A stretch of DNA of 11,794 nucleotides from Thermoplasmatota archaeon (GTDB lineage: Archaea; Thermoplasmatota; E2; DHVEG-1). Of this stretch, positions 1 through 6,077 are shown one piece after another; within the stretch, counting starts at the first letter, position 1, and every line of letters begins with the position of its first letter. Made by a program: the position numbers and the translations under genes. The notes under the pieces are model-generated. The model had not been told where the DNA came from, made no database searches, and was given only the letters and a program-made list of their open reading frames with translations. The stretch lies in contig JAGXLH010000003.1 of NCBI GenBank assembly GCA_018334795.1, positions 19,646 to 31,439 on the forward strand, in the 5' to 3' direction.

Positions 1-6
1 TTTTTT

Positions 7-480
7 TCAGAAGATTTTAGGAATTAGTCTCCAGGGTGTTTGTTTCATGTATTCTTTATAATCTGATCCAAATTGTTTGATTAATAAATGTTCTTCATCG
101 ATGATGCTTATGATCATTATTGGGATAGCAATGGTGGCCAAAAGAACTGCAGCGATTGAATAAAAGAACAAGGCTAGTCCATATCCAATTATGAGAAGTG
201 AGGTGTAATGTGGGTGTCTGATAGTTGAGCAGATGCCGGTGGTGACAAGTTGACCGTGAAAGGTTTTATGCCAGAAGATTTCCCATTTAAAATAAAGCAA
301 TGTTCCAGCTAAAAAGATGATGCCCCCAGTGATTATTGTTGGCCATTGTGGTAAAGGTAGTTGCCAAATGTTAAAAAGAGCGGTCATTGGACCGATCATG
401 ATGATGAGGAGTAATGGGGCATAATGAACAATGAAGAGCAATCGAAGATTTTTTGGTGGTTTATATGGGAGTAATGACAT
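7..480 (-). CDS. Small integral membrane methyltransferase of the isoprenylcysteine carboxyl methyltransferase / PEMT-like family
   Basis: The 157-residue protein has four or five hydrophobic segments and the family's C-terminal signature: an RHPHY motif at residues 88-92, then after a membrane hairpin an acidic pair E129-E130 followed by LL, FG and two tyrosines ending in an RLIP tail. In the ICMT/PEMT/NnrU-like superfamily these elements build the S-adenosylmethionine pocket at the cytosolic face of the membrane. Members methylate prenylcysteine carboxylates, phospholipids or other lipids, so the fold and cofactor are well supported but the substrate is not known. The gene begins 12 bases after the stop of the KaiC-like gene upstream on the same strand. 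It has no clear ribosome site, so it probably depends on that gene's transcript. The stop lies at the left edge of the window and the gene is complete. Confidence 0.8.
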   Translation of the reverse strand: MSLLPYKPPKNLRLLFIVHYAPLLLIIMIGPMTALFNIWQLPLPQWPTIITGGIIFLAGTLLYFKWEIFWHKTFHGQLVTTGICSTIRHPHYTSLLIIGYGLALFFYSIAAVLLATIAIPIMIISIIDEEHLLIKQFGSDYKEYMKQTPWRLIPKIF

Positions 481-492
481 AAAGAATTTTTT

Positions 493-1245
493 TTATTGAA
501 GATTTATTCCATTATCTGTTATGGCTATGTTTTGTGGTTTTAAACTGTGCTGGGTGTTTCTCATTTTGACAATTGAAAGTTTTCTGCGGTCCATGGTGGT
601 ATCATAGCTGAGGGTAATGACTCCATCAGCGAGGAATTCAGAGATGCCATCTCTAGAAAGTGATGAAGAACCAAGTGTTAATTCAGAAGTGACTACTGAG
701 GTTGCACCAGAGGTTTCTAATGCGTTCATGATGTAACGCAGGTTTCGTCGTTGTGGCGTGTGATTAGATGATGCTTTTTTTGCGTTGACTATACTGTAAT
801 TTGGTGGTGTGTACTCTGGGTTTCTTATGTACATGGGCATTTCAGAAAGAGGGGTGATTGAATCTAGTACAATGCGATTGTAATTGCCGTTTAGAATTTC
901 TTCGCTCATACTTTCATAGATGAGTTTTTGGTTAATGTCTAAGTAGCGAAATTTTGTGGTTCCTTGTTCGATTCCTTCTTGGAAGTTGAATCCTAAGTTT
1001 TTCGCTTGGAAAATAAGACCTTCTTCTTGTTTATCCAGTGTTAAATAGAGGACTTTTTCATTGTTTTTCACTCCTTCATAAAGGAAATGGAAACAAAAAA
1101 TACTTTTTCCTGATCCAGGTGATCCTGAGACAAGTGTTATTGATTGTTTTGGAAATCCCCCTTGAATAAGGGCATCAAGGTTTGATATCCCTGTGGTGAC
1201 TCGTTGAACACAATCTGATTCTTTTGAAAAGATTTCATCCATCAT
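493..1245 (-). CDS. KaiC/RadA-like single-domain ATPase with altered catalytic acidic pair
   Basis: This is a 250-residue RecA-fold ATPase of the KaiC-like family common in archaea. Walker A is GSPGSGKS at residues 41-48 and Walker B is IVLDS at 125-129. The family N-terminus (TGISNLDALIQGGFP, residues 18-32) and a C-terminal SRDGISEFLADGVITL strand are also present. Where canonical KaiC proteins have a FEE motif on the second strand, this one reads LDK (residues 70-72), so the usual catalytic glutamate pair is missing. It may therefore bind nucleotide, as ArlH-type proteins do, rather than turn it over quickly. Two ATG codons stand in tandem at the start, preceded by the GGATG-rich ribosome site at about 1250-1259. 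It diverges from the 77-residue gene at 1444 and is followed by the membrane methyltransferase. Its partner and output are unknown; a signalling or regulatory role is inferred from the family. Confidence 0.88.
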   Translation of the reverse strand: MMDEIFSKESDCVQRVTTGISNLDALIQGGFPKQSITLVSGSPGSGKSIFCFHFLYEGVKNNEKVLYLTLDKQEEGLIFQAKNLGFNFQEGIEQGTTKFRYLDINQKLIYESMSEEILNGNYNRIVLDSITPLSEMPMYIRNPEYTPPNYSIVNAKKASSNHTPQRRNLRYIMNALETSGATSVVTSELTLGSSSLSRDGISEFLADGVITLSYDTTMDRRKLSIVKMRNTQHSLKPQNIAITDNGINLQ

Positions 1246-1275
1246 GTTTCATCCCATCCTATAACATATTATTAA

Positions 1276-1289
1276 CTTTATTTAATATC
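1276..1289 (-). promoter_or_regulatory. Candidate TATA box for the minus-strand KaiC-like gene
   Basis: The minus strand reads GATATTAAATAAAG, an A/T-only core about 37 bases upstream of the ATG at 1245. With the usual archaeal spacing of about 26 bases, transcription would begin near 1256, just before the GGGATG ribosome site. The surrounding DNA is AT-rich throughout, so the assignment is weak. Confidence 0.35.
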
Positions 1290-1386
1290 AAGTTAGAGTT
1301 TTTAGATGTTATGGTTCAGTTTTTTGAGTAATTTGAGATGGGGCGTAGTTCACCCTTATAAGCTTTTAGGAAAGTAAAAAGAAATA

Positions 1387-1395
1387 TTTATATAC
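1387..1395 (+). promoter_or_regulatory. TATA box of the 77-residue gene
   Basis: TTTATATAC follows a purine/A-rich stretch (AAAAAGAAATA) that could serve as the TFB recognition element. It closely fits the archaeal consensus TTTAWATA. The predicted transcription start is near 1416-1420, leaving a leader of about 25 bases that carries a GGGGG ribosome site at 1433-1437. Confidence 0.65.
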
Positions 1396-1425
1396 TTTGT
1401 ACAATAAAAATAAGAGTAGTACAAA
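1396..1425 (+). promoter_or_regulatory. Repeated TTGTACAA-type palindrome, candidate operator
   Basis: Immediately after the TATA box, TTTGTAC (1396-1402) is matched by its exact inverse GTACAAA (1419-1425). Seen another way, the perfect palindrome TTGTACAA (1397-1404) recurs as TAGTACAA (1417-1424), with one mismatch. The two copies start 20 bases apart, about two helical turns, so dimers bound at both would lie on the same face. The second copy covers the predicted transcription start. A repressor bound here would block the promoter. The regulator is unknown, and it could be encoded outside the window. Confidence 0.5.
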
Positions 1426-1443
1426 ACTCATTGGGGGCCATAC

Positions 1444-1677
1444 ATGGAAAACAAAAAAACAAACATATGGATTTGGCTGCAAAACGGTCAACTGTTCAAA
1501 TCTGTTTCTTGTCCTGACGATGGAACCGTTTGCATCTATGATGCAAATGATAAACTGATGTTAAAACGAACGGGACTAAATAAATTGCAAATAAAGCAAA
1601 TAGAACAGTATATTCAACGGTATGGTGCTAAAAAACTGAATAAAAACGCTGAGCCTTTCAGGTTTCTAGGAAAATAA
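1444..1677 (+). CDS. 77-residue protein of unknown function under its own regulated promoter
   Basis: I do not recognise this protein. The N-terminal half looks beta-rich (an IWIWL strand, then SVSCPDDGTVCIYD) and contains two cysteines, C23 and C30. The C-terminal half is a predicted basic amphipathic helix (LNKLQIKQIEQYIQRYG) with a lysine-rich tail. There is no signal peptide or membrane segment, so it should be cytosolic. The gene is well supported by signals: a strong TATA box, a GGGGG ribosome site six bases before the ATG, and a T-tract terminator after the stop. It lies between two KaiC-like ATPase genes, divergent from one and convergent with the other. A small adaptor, DNA-binding or toxin/antitoxin-like role is possible, but nothing in the sequence decides between them. 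Confidence 0.75.
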   Translation: MENKKTNIWIWLQNGQLFKSVSCPDDGTVCIYDANDKLMLKRTGLNKLQIKQIEQYIQRYGAKKLNKNAEPFRFLGK

Positions 1678-1697
1678 AAAAACAATCATTTTTTTTT
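1672..1697. terminator. Bidirectional T-tract terminator between convergent genes
   Basis: The plus strand has nine consecutive T residues at 1689-1697 just after the stop of the 77-residue gene. The minus strand has an interrupted T run opposite 1672-1682 just after the stop of the KaiC-like gene at 1696. Short T tracts without a required hairpin are typical archaeal terminators. Confidence 0.55.
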
Positions 1698-2475
1698 AAA
1701 ATGAGATAGGAACGCTTTGATCGGGATGCACTTGAATACCGGTATTTGTTATTTCCATAGAAACAATTTTTTTCATATGTTTTCCATATCTCATCTTTAA
1801 TATTTCTATTGCATTTTTTCGTTGATCTTCCACTTTGACATTATATAATACGATGATTCCATCTGCAAGGAATTCTTCAATTCCTGAATCACTGAAACGA
1901 GTCGGCAAAGGATCCGTTTCACTAATCAAAAATGAGGTAGAACCCGTATCTTCAAAAAATGAAAAAAGTTGCTGTAAATAAACTCGATAATTTTTCTCTT
2001 TAGTAACAGATGCGGCAATGATTGCAGTAAGTGAATCAACCACGATTACTTCAGGATTAAACCCTTTAGGTATGACCAATGGTGTAATTTTATAAGAAAG
2101 CTCCGTTGCTGATCCCGATCCTCCAAGAGATCCAAATTTCATCCGTAAAATATCCAATGGATTAATATTTTGAATAAGAAAATCTCCTCGTTCAATAGCA
2201 TCATTGACATTCCATCCAAACTCTTCAAGACTTTGAACGATTCGGTCTTTTCCCTCTTCGAAACTAACATACATACATCTTTTACCTTGCTTGATTTGAT
2301 TAACACAAATCTGACGACAAAGCGTGCTTTTCCCTGTACCGGGACCACCAGCAATCATCACTGCATTACCACGAGGGATACCTTTGTTTTCAAATAATTC
2401 ATCAAACCCGGGAATATGGGTTCTTAAAATAGGTTTATTTGTTGAAGGTTCTTGATAATTTTCTGTTTCGTTCAT
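1696..2475 (-). CDS. KaiC/RadA-like single-domain ATPase, canonical active site
   Basis: The 259-residue protein is a second KaiC-family RecA-fold ATPase. Walker A is GGPGTGKS (residues 43-50), the catalytic pair E73-E74 stands in the motif VSFEEG, and Walker B is VIVVDS with D147. The FADGI-like segment near residue 205 (EEFLADGIIVLY) and the following basic MRYGKH stretch match the family's nucleotide-sensing C-terminal part. Unlike the relative at 493-1245, all catalytic residues are present, so ATP hydrolysis is expected. An insertion of about 20 residues (FGSLGGSGSATELSY, near 114-128) precedes the Walker B strand. The gene follows the pilin-like gene by about 100 bases on the same strand with no obvious terminator between them, so partial cotranscription is possible. 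KaiC-like proteins such as ArlH drive archaellum and pilus assembly, which makes the pairing suggestive. That link is inference. Confidence 0.9.
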   Translation of the reverse strand: MNETENYQEPSTNKPILRTHIPGFDELFENKGIPRGNAVMIAGGPGTGKSTLCRQICVNQIKQGKRCMYVSFEEGKDRIVQSLEEFGWNVNDAIERGDFLIQNINPLDILRMKFGSLGGSGSATELSYKITPLVIPKGFNPEVIVVDSLTAIIAASVTKEKNYRVYLQQLFSFFEDTGSTSFLISETDPLPTRFSDSGIEEFLADGIIVLYNVKVEDQRKNAIEILKMRYGKHMKKIVSMEITNTGIQVHPDQSVPISF

Positions 2476-2576
2476 GGTAACATCAATTTCTTTTTACAAT
2501 GCTTATCGTATTTTTTTTCAGATGAATGAAAACTATGAATGTAGTCAATATGTAATAATTGTATTGATTACTTTTT

Positions 2577-3476
2577 TTAGTTACCTTTATTGGGATATTG
2601 CATAATAGTTCCTATTCCAATTTGTATGCTGATATCAACGACTTTTATGTTAACTGTAAAATTTACATCAATTGGACTGATGGAAATCAAGTTTCTATCA
2701 TCAACTTTTTGGATGGTAATGGTAATATTATTATTGAACTTATATTGATCTTTTAACCAGTTAAGCGATCGATTCCAAGCTTCAAAATAAGCTGTGCTAA
2801 TATTGACATGAGTAACATCTTCATATACTCGCATATCATTTTTTTGTGGATTAACCTGTGTTCGAATGTAGCTACTTTTATATCCTTCGGCGACACTTTT
2901 ATTTCCTAGTACCGTAAAATTATAAATCGTCCAATTCAAATTAATGGTATTCCCGTTATCTTCTGTTTTCTCAAAATACACAGGTGGATGAATCTTCATT
3001 GCTTCTCCGCCGTCATCTTGCTTTAAGATTACTCCTCCTGCTTCAAGGATAAAATGTTGATTGAGATAATAAGCATTAACTGACTGATATTCAATACTAC
3101 TAAGATTAAATAGTTCAATTCTGCCTGATTCATTTGAAATGGAGATATTATTATTGCTTAGTAAATTGGGAATGTGATGAAGTCTACCAAATGCTCTGGC
3201 CGTTACAAAATAAGGAAGTTCTCGGCTACCAAGCGTTATTGCTGTTGAAATAGGTCCGGTTTCTTCAGCTTGAGATTGAAGATCGATGACTGATTTTAAA
3301 TGAGAAAATTGATTTTCAACTTCATCCATGTGTTCCGCTTCTTTTTGCTCCATGATCTCTGGTATGTAGACGAGTTGAATCGTTGAGATGACAGTTGCAA
3401 CTAATGCAACAAGAAGTAACGCTTCTATGACACCAGCAACGGCTGATTTGTTAGAATGAAATGAACTCCAATCCAT
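2577..3476 (-). CDS. Secreted archaeal type IV pilin-like glycoprotein
   Basis: From the ATG at 3476 the protein has 299 residues. It begins with a short basic leader (MDWSSFHSNK), then a hydrophobic helix SAVAGVIEALLLVALVATV, which is the layout of archaeal class III (prepilin) signal sequences. Cleavage is expected between K10 and S11 with the helix kept as an assembly or anchoring stem. The remainder is beta-rich with ten N-X-S/T sequons in the last 190 residues, fitting a glycosylated surface protein. It is larger than typical pilins, more like the DUF7289-type pilin-like proteins. An ATG four codons upstream (3488) is also possible, but the AAGGTGG ribosome site abuts it with no spacing and sits correctly for 3476. 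Its role could be adhesion, a pilus tip subunit or a structural pseudopilin. No pilus assembly ATPase or membrane platform gene is nearby. Confidence 0.75.
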   Translation of the reverse strand: MDWSSFHSNKSAVAGVIEALLLVALVATVISTIQLVYIPEIMEQKEAEHMDEVENQFSHLKSVIDLQSQAEETGPISTAITLGSRELPYFVTARAFGRLHHIPNLLSNNNISISNESGRIELFNLSSIEYQSVNAYYLNQHFILEAGGVILKQDDGGEAMKIHPPVYFEKTEDNGNTINLNWTIYNFTVLGNKSVAEGYKSSYIRTQVNPQKNDMRVYEDVTHVNISTAYFEAWNRSLNWLKDQYKFNNNITITIQKVDDRNLISISPIDVNFTVNIKVVDISIQIGIGTIMQYPNKGN

Positions 3477-3500
3477 TTTACTTACCATCCACCTTCACGA

Positions 3501-3517
3501 AGTATTATGTAAATACT
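3501..3517. promoter_or_regulatory. Inverted repeat in the pilin-like gene's promoter
   Basis: AGTATT (3501-3506) and AATACT (3512-3517) are exact inverses separated by five bases. They lie between the TATA-like box and the predicted transcription start of the minus-strand gene. That position suits a repressor site. Arms of six AT-rich bases can arise by chance, so confidence is low. Confidence 0.3.
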
Positions 3518-3526
3518 CTTTTATAT
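3518..3526 (-). promoter_or_regulatory. TATA box of the pilin-like gene
   Basis: On the minus strand this reads ATATAAAAG, close to the archaeal TATA consensus. Transcription would start near 3496, so the AAGGTGG ribosome site at 3489-3495 falls in the leader. That spacing favours the ATG at 3476 over the one at 3488. Confidence 0.55.
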
Positions 3527-3560
3527 GTATTTCTTGACAATTTCACTGTTTTGATAAACT

Positions 3561-3585
3561 TAATGAAGCAGTTCAACATTCATTA
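3561..3585 (+). promoter_or_regulatory. Inverted repeat upstream of leuC, candidate operator
   Basis: TAATGAA (3561-3567) and TTCATTA (3579-3585) are exact inverses with an 11-base spacer, so the half-site centres are 18 bases apart. They lie about 65-90 bases before the leuC start, close to where its promoter should be. No convincing TATA box could be picked here, so the relation to transcription is not settled. Confidence 0.35.
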
Positions 3586-3647
3586 GGAAAACTATTATGG
3601 ATAGTTAACGGAAAGAGGCATTTTGTATTGTGAGGTGAAAAGAGTTT

Positions 3648-4913
3648 ATGGGTATGACTTTTGCTGAAAAAGTATTAGCATCATATGCAGATGAAAAAGA
3701 AACAGTTCCTGGTCAAATCGTCACGGTTCATCCAGATCATTTATTAACACATGATAATACTGCAGCGATTATTCAAAAGATTCCAGATGAACTAAAACAA
3801 TATGGTATAGCAAGTTCGGATTTACCTGTTATCGTTATTGATCATGTGGTTCCGGCAGCTTCAGAGAAAACTGCGTTGAATCATAAAAATATCCGCGAAT
3901 TTGTAAACAAGCATGACATCAAACATTTTTATGATGCAGGAGAAGGAATTTGTCATCAAGTCGTAATGGAAAAAGGCTTAGCACTTCCGGGAAAAATATT
4001 GTTGGGAAGTGATTCTCATACCTGTTCGTATGGTGCAGTGGGTGCGTTTTCTTCAGGAATCGATCGAACTGAGGCTGCAGCATTAATGCTCACGGGTCAA
4101 ACTTGGTTAAAGGTTCCACAAAGCATTAAAATAATATTAGAAAACACGTTACCTACAGGGGTATCTGCTAAAGATCTAATTTTACATATTATTGGCGATA
4201 TTTCTGCTTCTGGAGCTACGTATTGCTCAGTTGAATATCATGGATCTGTTGATACGTTATCTGTTGATGATCGATTTACCATTGCAAATATGGGTGTGGA
4301 GATGGGATCTAAAAATTCTGTGTTCTTTGTTGATGATATAACTAAACGATATTTTTCTTCAATCGGTGTTAAGGAAAATGCTTATTCGCCGGTCTATGCA
4401 GATAACGGTGCAAAATATGATCAAAAACTCAATTATGATCTTTCAAAAGTGGTTCCTATGATTGCTAAGCCTCATACCGTTGATAATACCACTACTGCTG
4501 AATCTGTTCAGGATATTGATATCCAGCAGTGTTTGATTGGAACGTGTACGAATGGTCGTTTATCTGATTTAGAGGTTGCTGCAGATATTGTTAACGGAAA
4601 AACAGTGGATGCAAACGTTCGTTTGTTAATTCTTCCTGCGTCACGAACAATTCTAAAAGACGCGCTTAATCAGGGCATTATTCAAACACTTGTAGATGCA
4701 GGTGCAATGATTCTTCCACCCGGTTGCGGTCCATGTCTTGGTGCTCATCAAGGAGTTCTTTCACCAGGTGAACGATGTTTGAGTACTGCGAATCGTAATT
4801 TTAAGGGGAGAATGGGTTCAAAAGACGCTGAGATTTATTTAGCAAGTCCTGCTACTGTTGCAGCAAGTGCACTTACTGGCCATATCACTGATCCTCGGGA
4901 GGTGATGAGTTAA
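3648..4913 (+). CDS. leuC: 3-isopropylmalate dehydratase / homoaconitase-type large subunit
   Basis: The 421-residue protein is the iron-sulfur subunit of a two-subunit aconitase-superfamily hydro-lyase, at the normal length for archaeal LeuC/HacA proteins. The three cluster cysteines are visible: C300 in GTCTNGR, and C360 and C363 in GCGPCLG. Other conserved blocks are IDHVVP, GSDSHTCSYGA and the PASR substrate loop. Such enzymes bind a [4Fe-4S] cluster and isomerise a 2- or 3-hydroxy acid through dehydration and rehydration in the cytosol. A strong ribosome site, GAGGTGA at 3632-3638, precedes the ATG. The stop overlaps the leuD start by one base (TAATG), so the two subunits are translated together. 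No other leucine or lysine pathway gene is present, so the substrate (isopropylmalate, homoaconitate, methylmalate or another) cannot be read from context. Confidence 0.9.
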   Translation: MGMTFAEKVLASYADEKETVPGQIVTVHPDHLLTHDNTAAIIQKIPDELKQYGIASSDLPVIVIDHVVPAASEKTALNHKNIREFVNKHDIKHFYDAGEGICHQVVMEKGLALPGKILLGSDSHTCSYGAVGAFSSGIDRTEAAALMLTGQTWLKVPQSIKIILENTLPTGVSAKDLILHIIGDISASGATYCSVEYHGSVDTLSVDDRFTIANMGVEMGSKNSVFFVDDITKRYFSSIGVKENAYSPVYADNGAKYDQKLNYDLSKVVPMIAKPHTVDNTTTAESVQDIDIQQCLIGTCTNGRLSDLEVAADIVNGKTVDANVRLLILPASRTILKDALNQGIIQTLVDAGAMILPPGCGPCLGAHQGVLSPGERCLSTANRNFKGRMGSKDAEIYLASPATVAASALTGHITDPREVMS

Positions 4914-5398
4914 TGACAGTTTGGAAGTATGGTGATGATATAAACACAGATATGTTATTTCCTGGCAAATACACGTATACTTGTAGCACTCCTGAAGAAA
5001 TCAAGCCACATCTTTTAGAGGATTTAGATGCATCCTTTGCTGAAAATGTAAAAGAAGGAGATATTATTTTTGCAGGCAAAAACTTTGGATGTGGGAGTAG
5101 TCGTGAACAACCCGTTGTTGGTTTAAAAGCTGTTGGGATTAAAGCGGTGATTGCTAAGAGTTTCGCTCGTATTTTTTATCGAGCCGCGATTAATCAAGGC
5201 TTGCTTTTAATTGAATCCGCAGAAGCAGTTAATGCGCATTCTAAAGGAGATAAAGTAATAATTGATGCAGATAAAGGTGTAATTATTGTTGGAGATGAAA
5301 CATTTCATTTTCCACAATTACCACCGGAGATTATTGCTATTCAACAAGCAGGTGGATTATTACCCTACGTGCGTAAAACTCTTAAAAAACAAAAATAA
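4913..5398 (+). CDS. leuD: 3-isopropylmalate dehydratase / homoaconitase-type small subunit
   Basis: The 161-residue protein is the swivelling small subunit that completes the active site of the LeuC partner encoded just upstream. It shows the conserved WKYGDDINTD start, GCGSSREQ at residues 59-66 and the KSFARIFYRAAIN block at 82-94. The loop that sets substrate choice in this family reads YTYT at residues 20-23. As I recall, characterised archaeal homoaconitases have YLRT there and isopropylmalate isomerases YLVY-like sequences, so this one matches neither. A near-perfect ribosome site (GGGAGGTGATG) lies inside the end of leuC, and the start codon overlaps the leuC stop by one base. That is classic coupling for equal amounts of two subunits. 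The general function is secure but the exact substrate is open. Confidence 0.88.
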   Translation: MTVWKYGDDINTDMLFPGKYTYTCSTPEEIKPHLLEDLDASFAENVKEGDIIFAGKNFGCGSSREQPVVGLKAVGIKAVIAKSFARIFYRAAINQGLLLIESAEAVNAHSKGDKVIIDADKGVIIVGDETFHFPQLPPEIIAIQQAGGLLPYVRKTLKKQK

Positions 5399-5436
5399 AG
5401 GATTTAATCAGTTGATTACTATCTTTATCTTAGCCT

Positions 5437-5451
5437 ATTTTTCTTTTTTTT
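5437..5451 (+). terminator. T-tract terminator after leuCD
   Basis: ATTTTTCTTTTTTTT follows the leuD stop by about 40 bases on the plus strand and overlaps the stop of the convergent carbonic anhydrase gene. Two T runs separated by one C fit archaeal termination signals. Confidence 0.5.
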
Positions 5452-5959
5452 ATTCATTGTATTCTGGATATTTTCCATCAATGTACTCTTTTGCTAAATG
5501 CTGATAGATTTCAGCATTTTTCCGTCCTTGTTTTTGATAACTTTCATCTTGTTTTATCACTTTACCTGGGACGCCAATAACTAAACTGTTTTCAGGTATA
5601 ATGCTGTTCTGAGTGACCAATGCATTGGCGCCAATGATTGATCCTTTTTTAACAACTGCGCCACTTAAGATAGTTGCATGAATGCCGATAATACAATCTT
5701 TTTCAATGCTTGCTCCATGAACCATGGCTGCATGACCAAGGCTTACATTGTCTGCAATTGTTACGCTGTGTTCCGCATCCACATGGATGACACAGCAATC
5801 TTGAATATTTGATCCATTTCCGATATGGATTTTATTTTCGTCGCCTCGGATGACGGCTTGTGGAAAAACACTACAGTTTTTACCAATAGTGACATTTCCG
5901 ATAATAGAAGATGAAGGATGCACATAGGTATCTTTGTTAATAGTTGGTTTTTGTATCAT
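5450..5959 (-). CDS. Gamma-class carbonic anhydrase family protein (left-handed beta helix)
   Basis: The 169-residue protein is built from hexapeptide repeats (IGNVTI, IGNGSN, IIGANA and others) that form a trimeric left-handed beta helix. The gamma carbonic anhydrase active site is complete. H59, H76 and H81 match the metal-binding histidines of Methanosarcina Cam, with the same five-residue spacing between the last two. R38, D40 and Q53 match its supporting residues. The acidic loop that carries the proton-shuttle glutamates in Cam is absent, so it is the shorter CamH-like type. Activity in hydrating carbon dioxide is likely but several short homologues have proved inactive or act on other ligands. 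Located in the cytosol, convergent with leuCD and divergent from the TSP3 gene. No purine-rich ribosome site precedes the ATG; a TATA-like box about 30 bases upstream suggests a leaderless mRNA. Confidence 0.87.
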   Translation of the reverse strand: MIQKPTINKDTYVHPSSSIIGNVTIGKNCSVFPQAVIRGDENKIHIGNGSNIQDCCVIHVDAEHSVTIADNVSLGHAAMVHGASIEKDCIIGIHATILSGAVVKKGSIIGANALVTQNSIIPENSLVIGVPGKVIKQDESYQKQGRKNAEIYQHLAKEYIDGKYPEYNE

Positions 5960-5984
5960 ATGGAGGGGATTGATTGAATAATTC

Positions 5985-5992
5985 CTTTTAAA
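5985..5992 (-). promoter_or_regulatory. TATA-like box for a leaderless carbonic anhydrase transcript
   Basis: The minus strand reads TTTAAAAG centred about 30 bases before the ATG at 5959. Standard spacing puts the transcription start within a few bases of the start codon. The sequence just before the ATG (CCCCTCC on the minus strand) is pyrimidine-rich, the opposite of a ribosome site. Confidence 0.45.
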
Positions 5993-6051
5993 TTTTTTTG
6001 ATGCTTCTTTGGTTACTTTGAAATCTTTTACCGTTTCTTCATAGATCTAAA

Positions 6052-6060
6052 TTTATTTTA
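6052..6060 (+). promoter_or_regulatory. TATA-like box upstream of the TSP3 membrane protein gene
   Basis: TTTATTTTA lies in the divergent region between the carbonic anhydrase and the plus-strand gene. Transcription would begin near 6078-6082, downstream of the first possible in-frame TTG (6071). This argues against that TTG as the start. Confidence 0.4.
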
Positions 6061-6077
6061 AATCACAAATTTGAAAT

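Noticed and set aside
1246..1443. Possible small RNA or tRNA in the divergent intergenic region
   Set aside because: No cloverleaf, TTCGA-like T loop or stable hairpin could be drawn; promoter elements explain the region.
2139..2397. Two open frames, one on each strand, overlapping the second KaiC-like gene
   Set aside because: They lie wholly within the ATPase coding region, lack family features and have no ribosome site. They are by-products of the real gene's codon pattern.
4885..5079. Minus-strand frame across the leuC-leuD junction
   Set aside because: It is antisense to the strongly supported leuCD overlap and shows no recognisable protein feature.
5286..5504. Plus-strand frame running from leuD into the convergent carbonic anhydrase
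   Set aside because: It overlaps two confident genes in other frames and its tail is a translation of T-rich terminator sequence.
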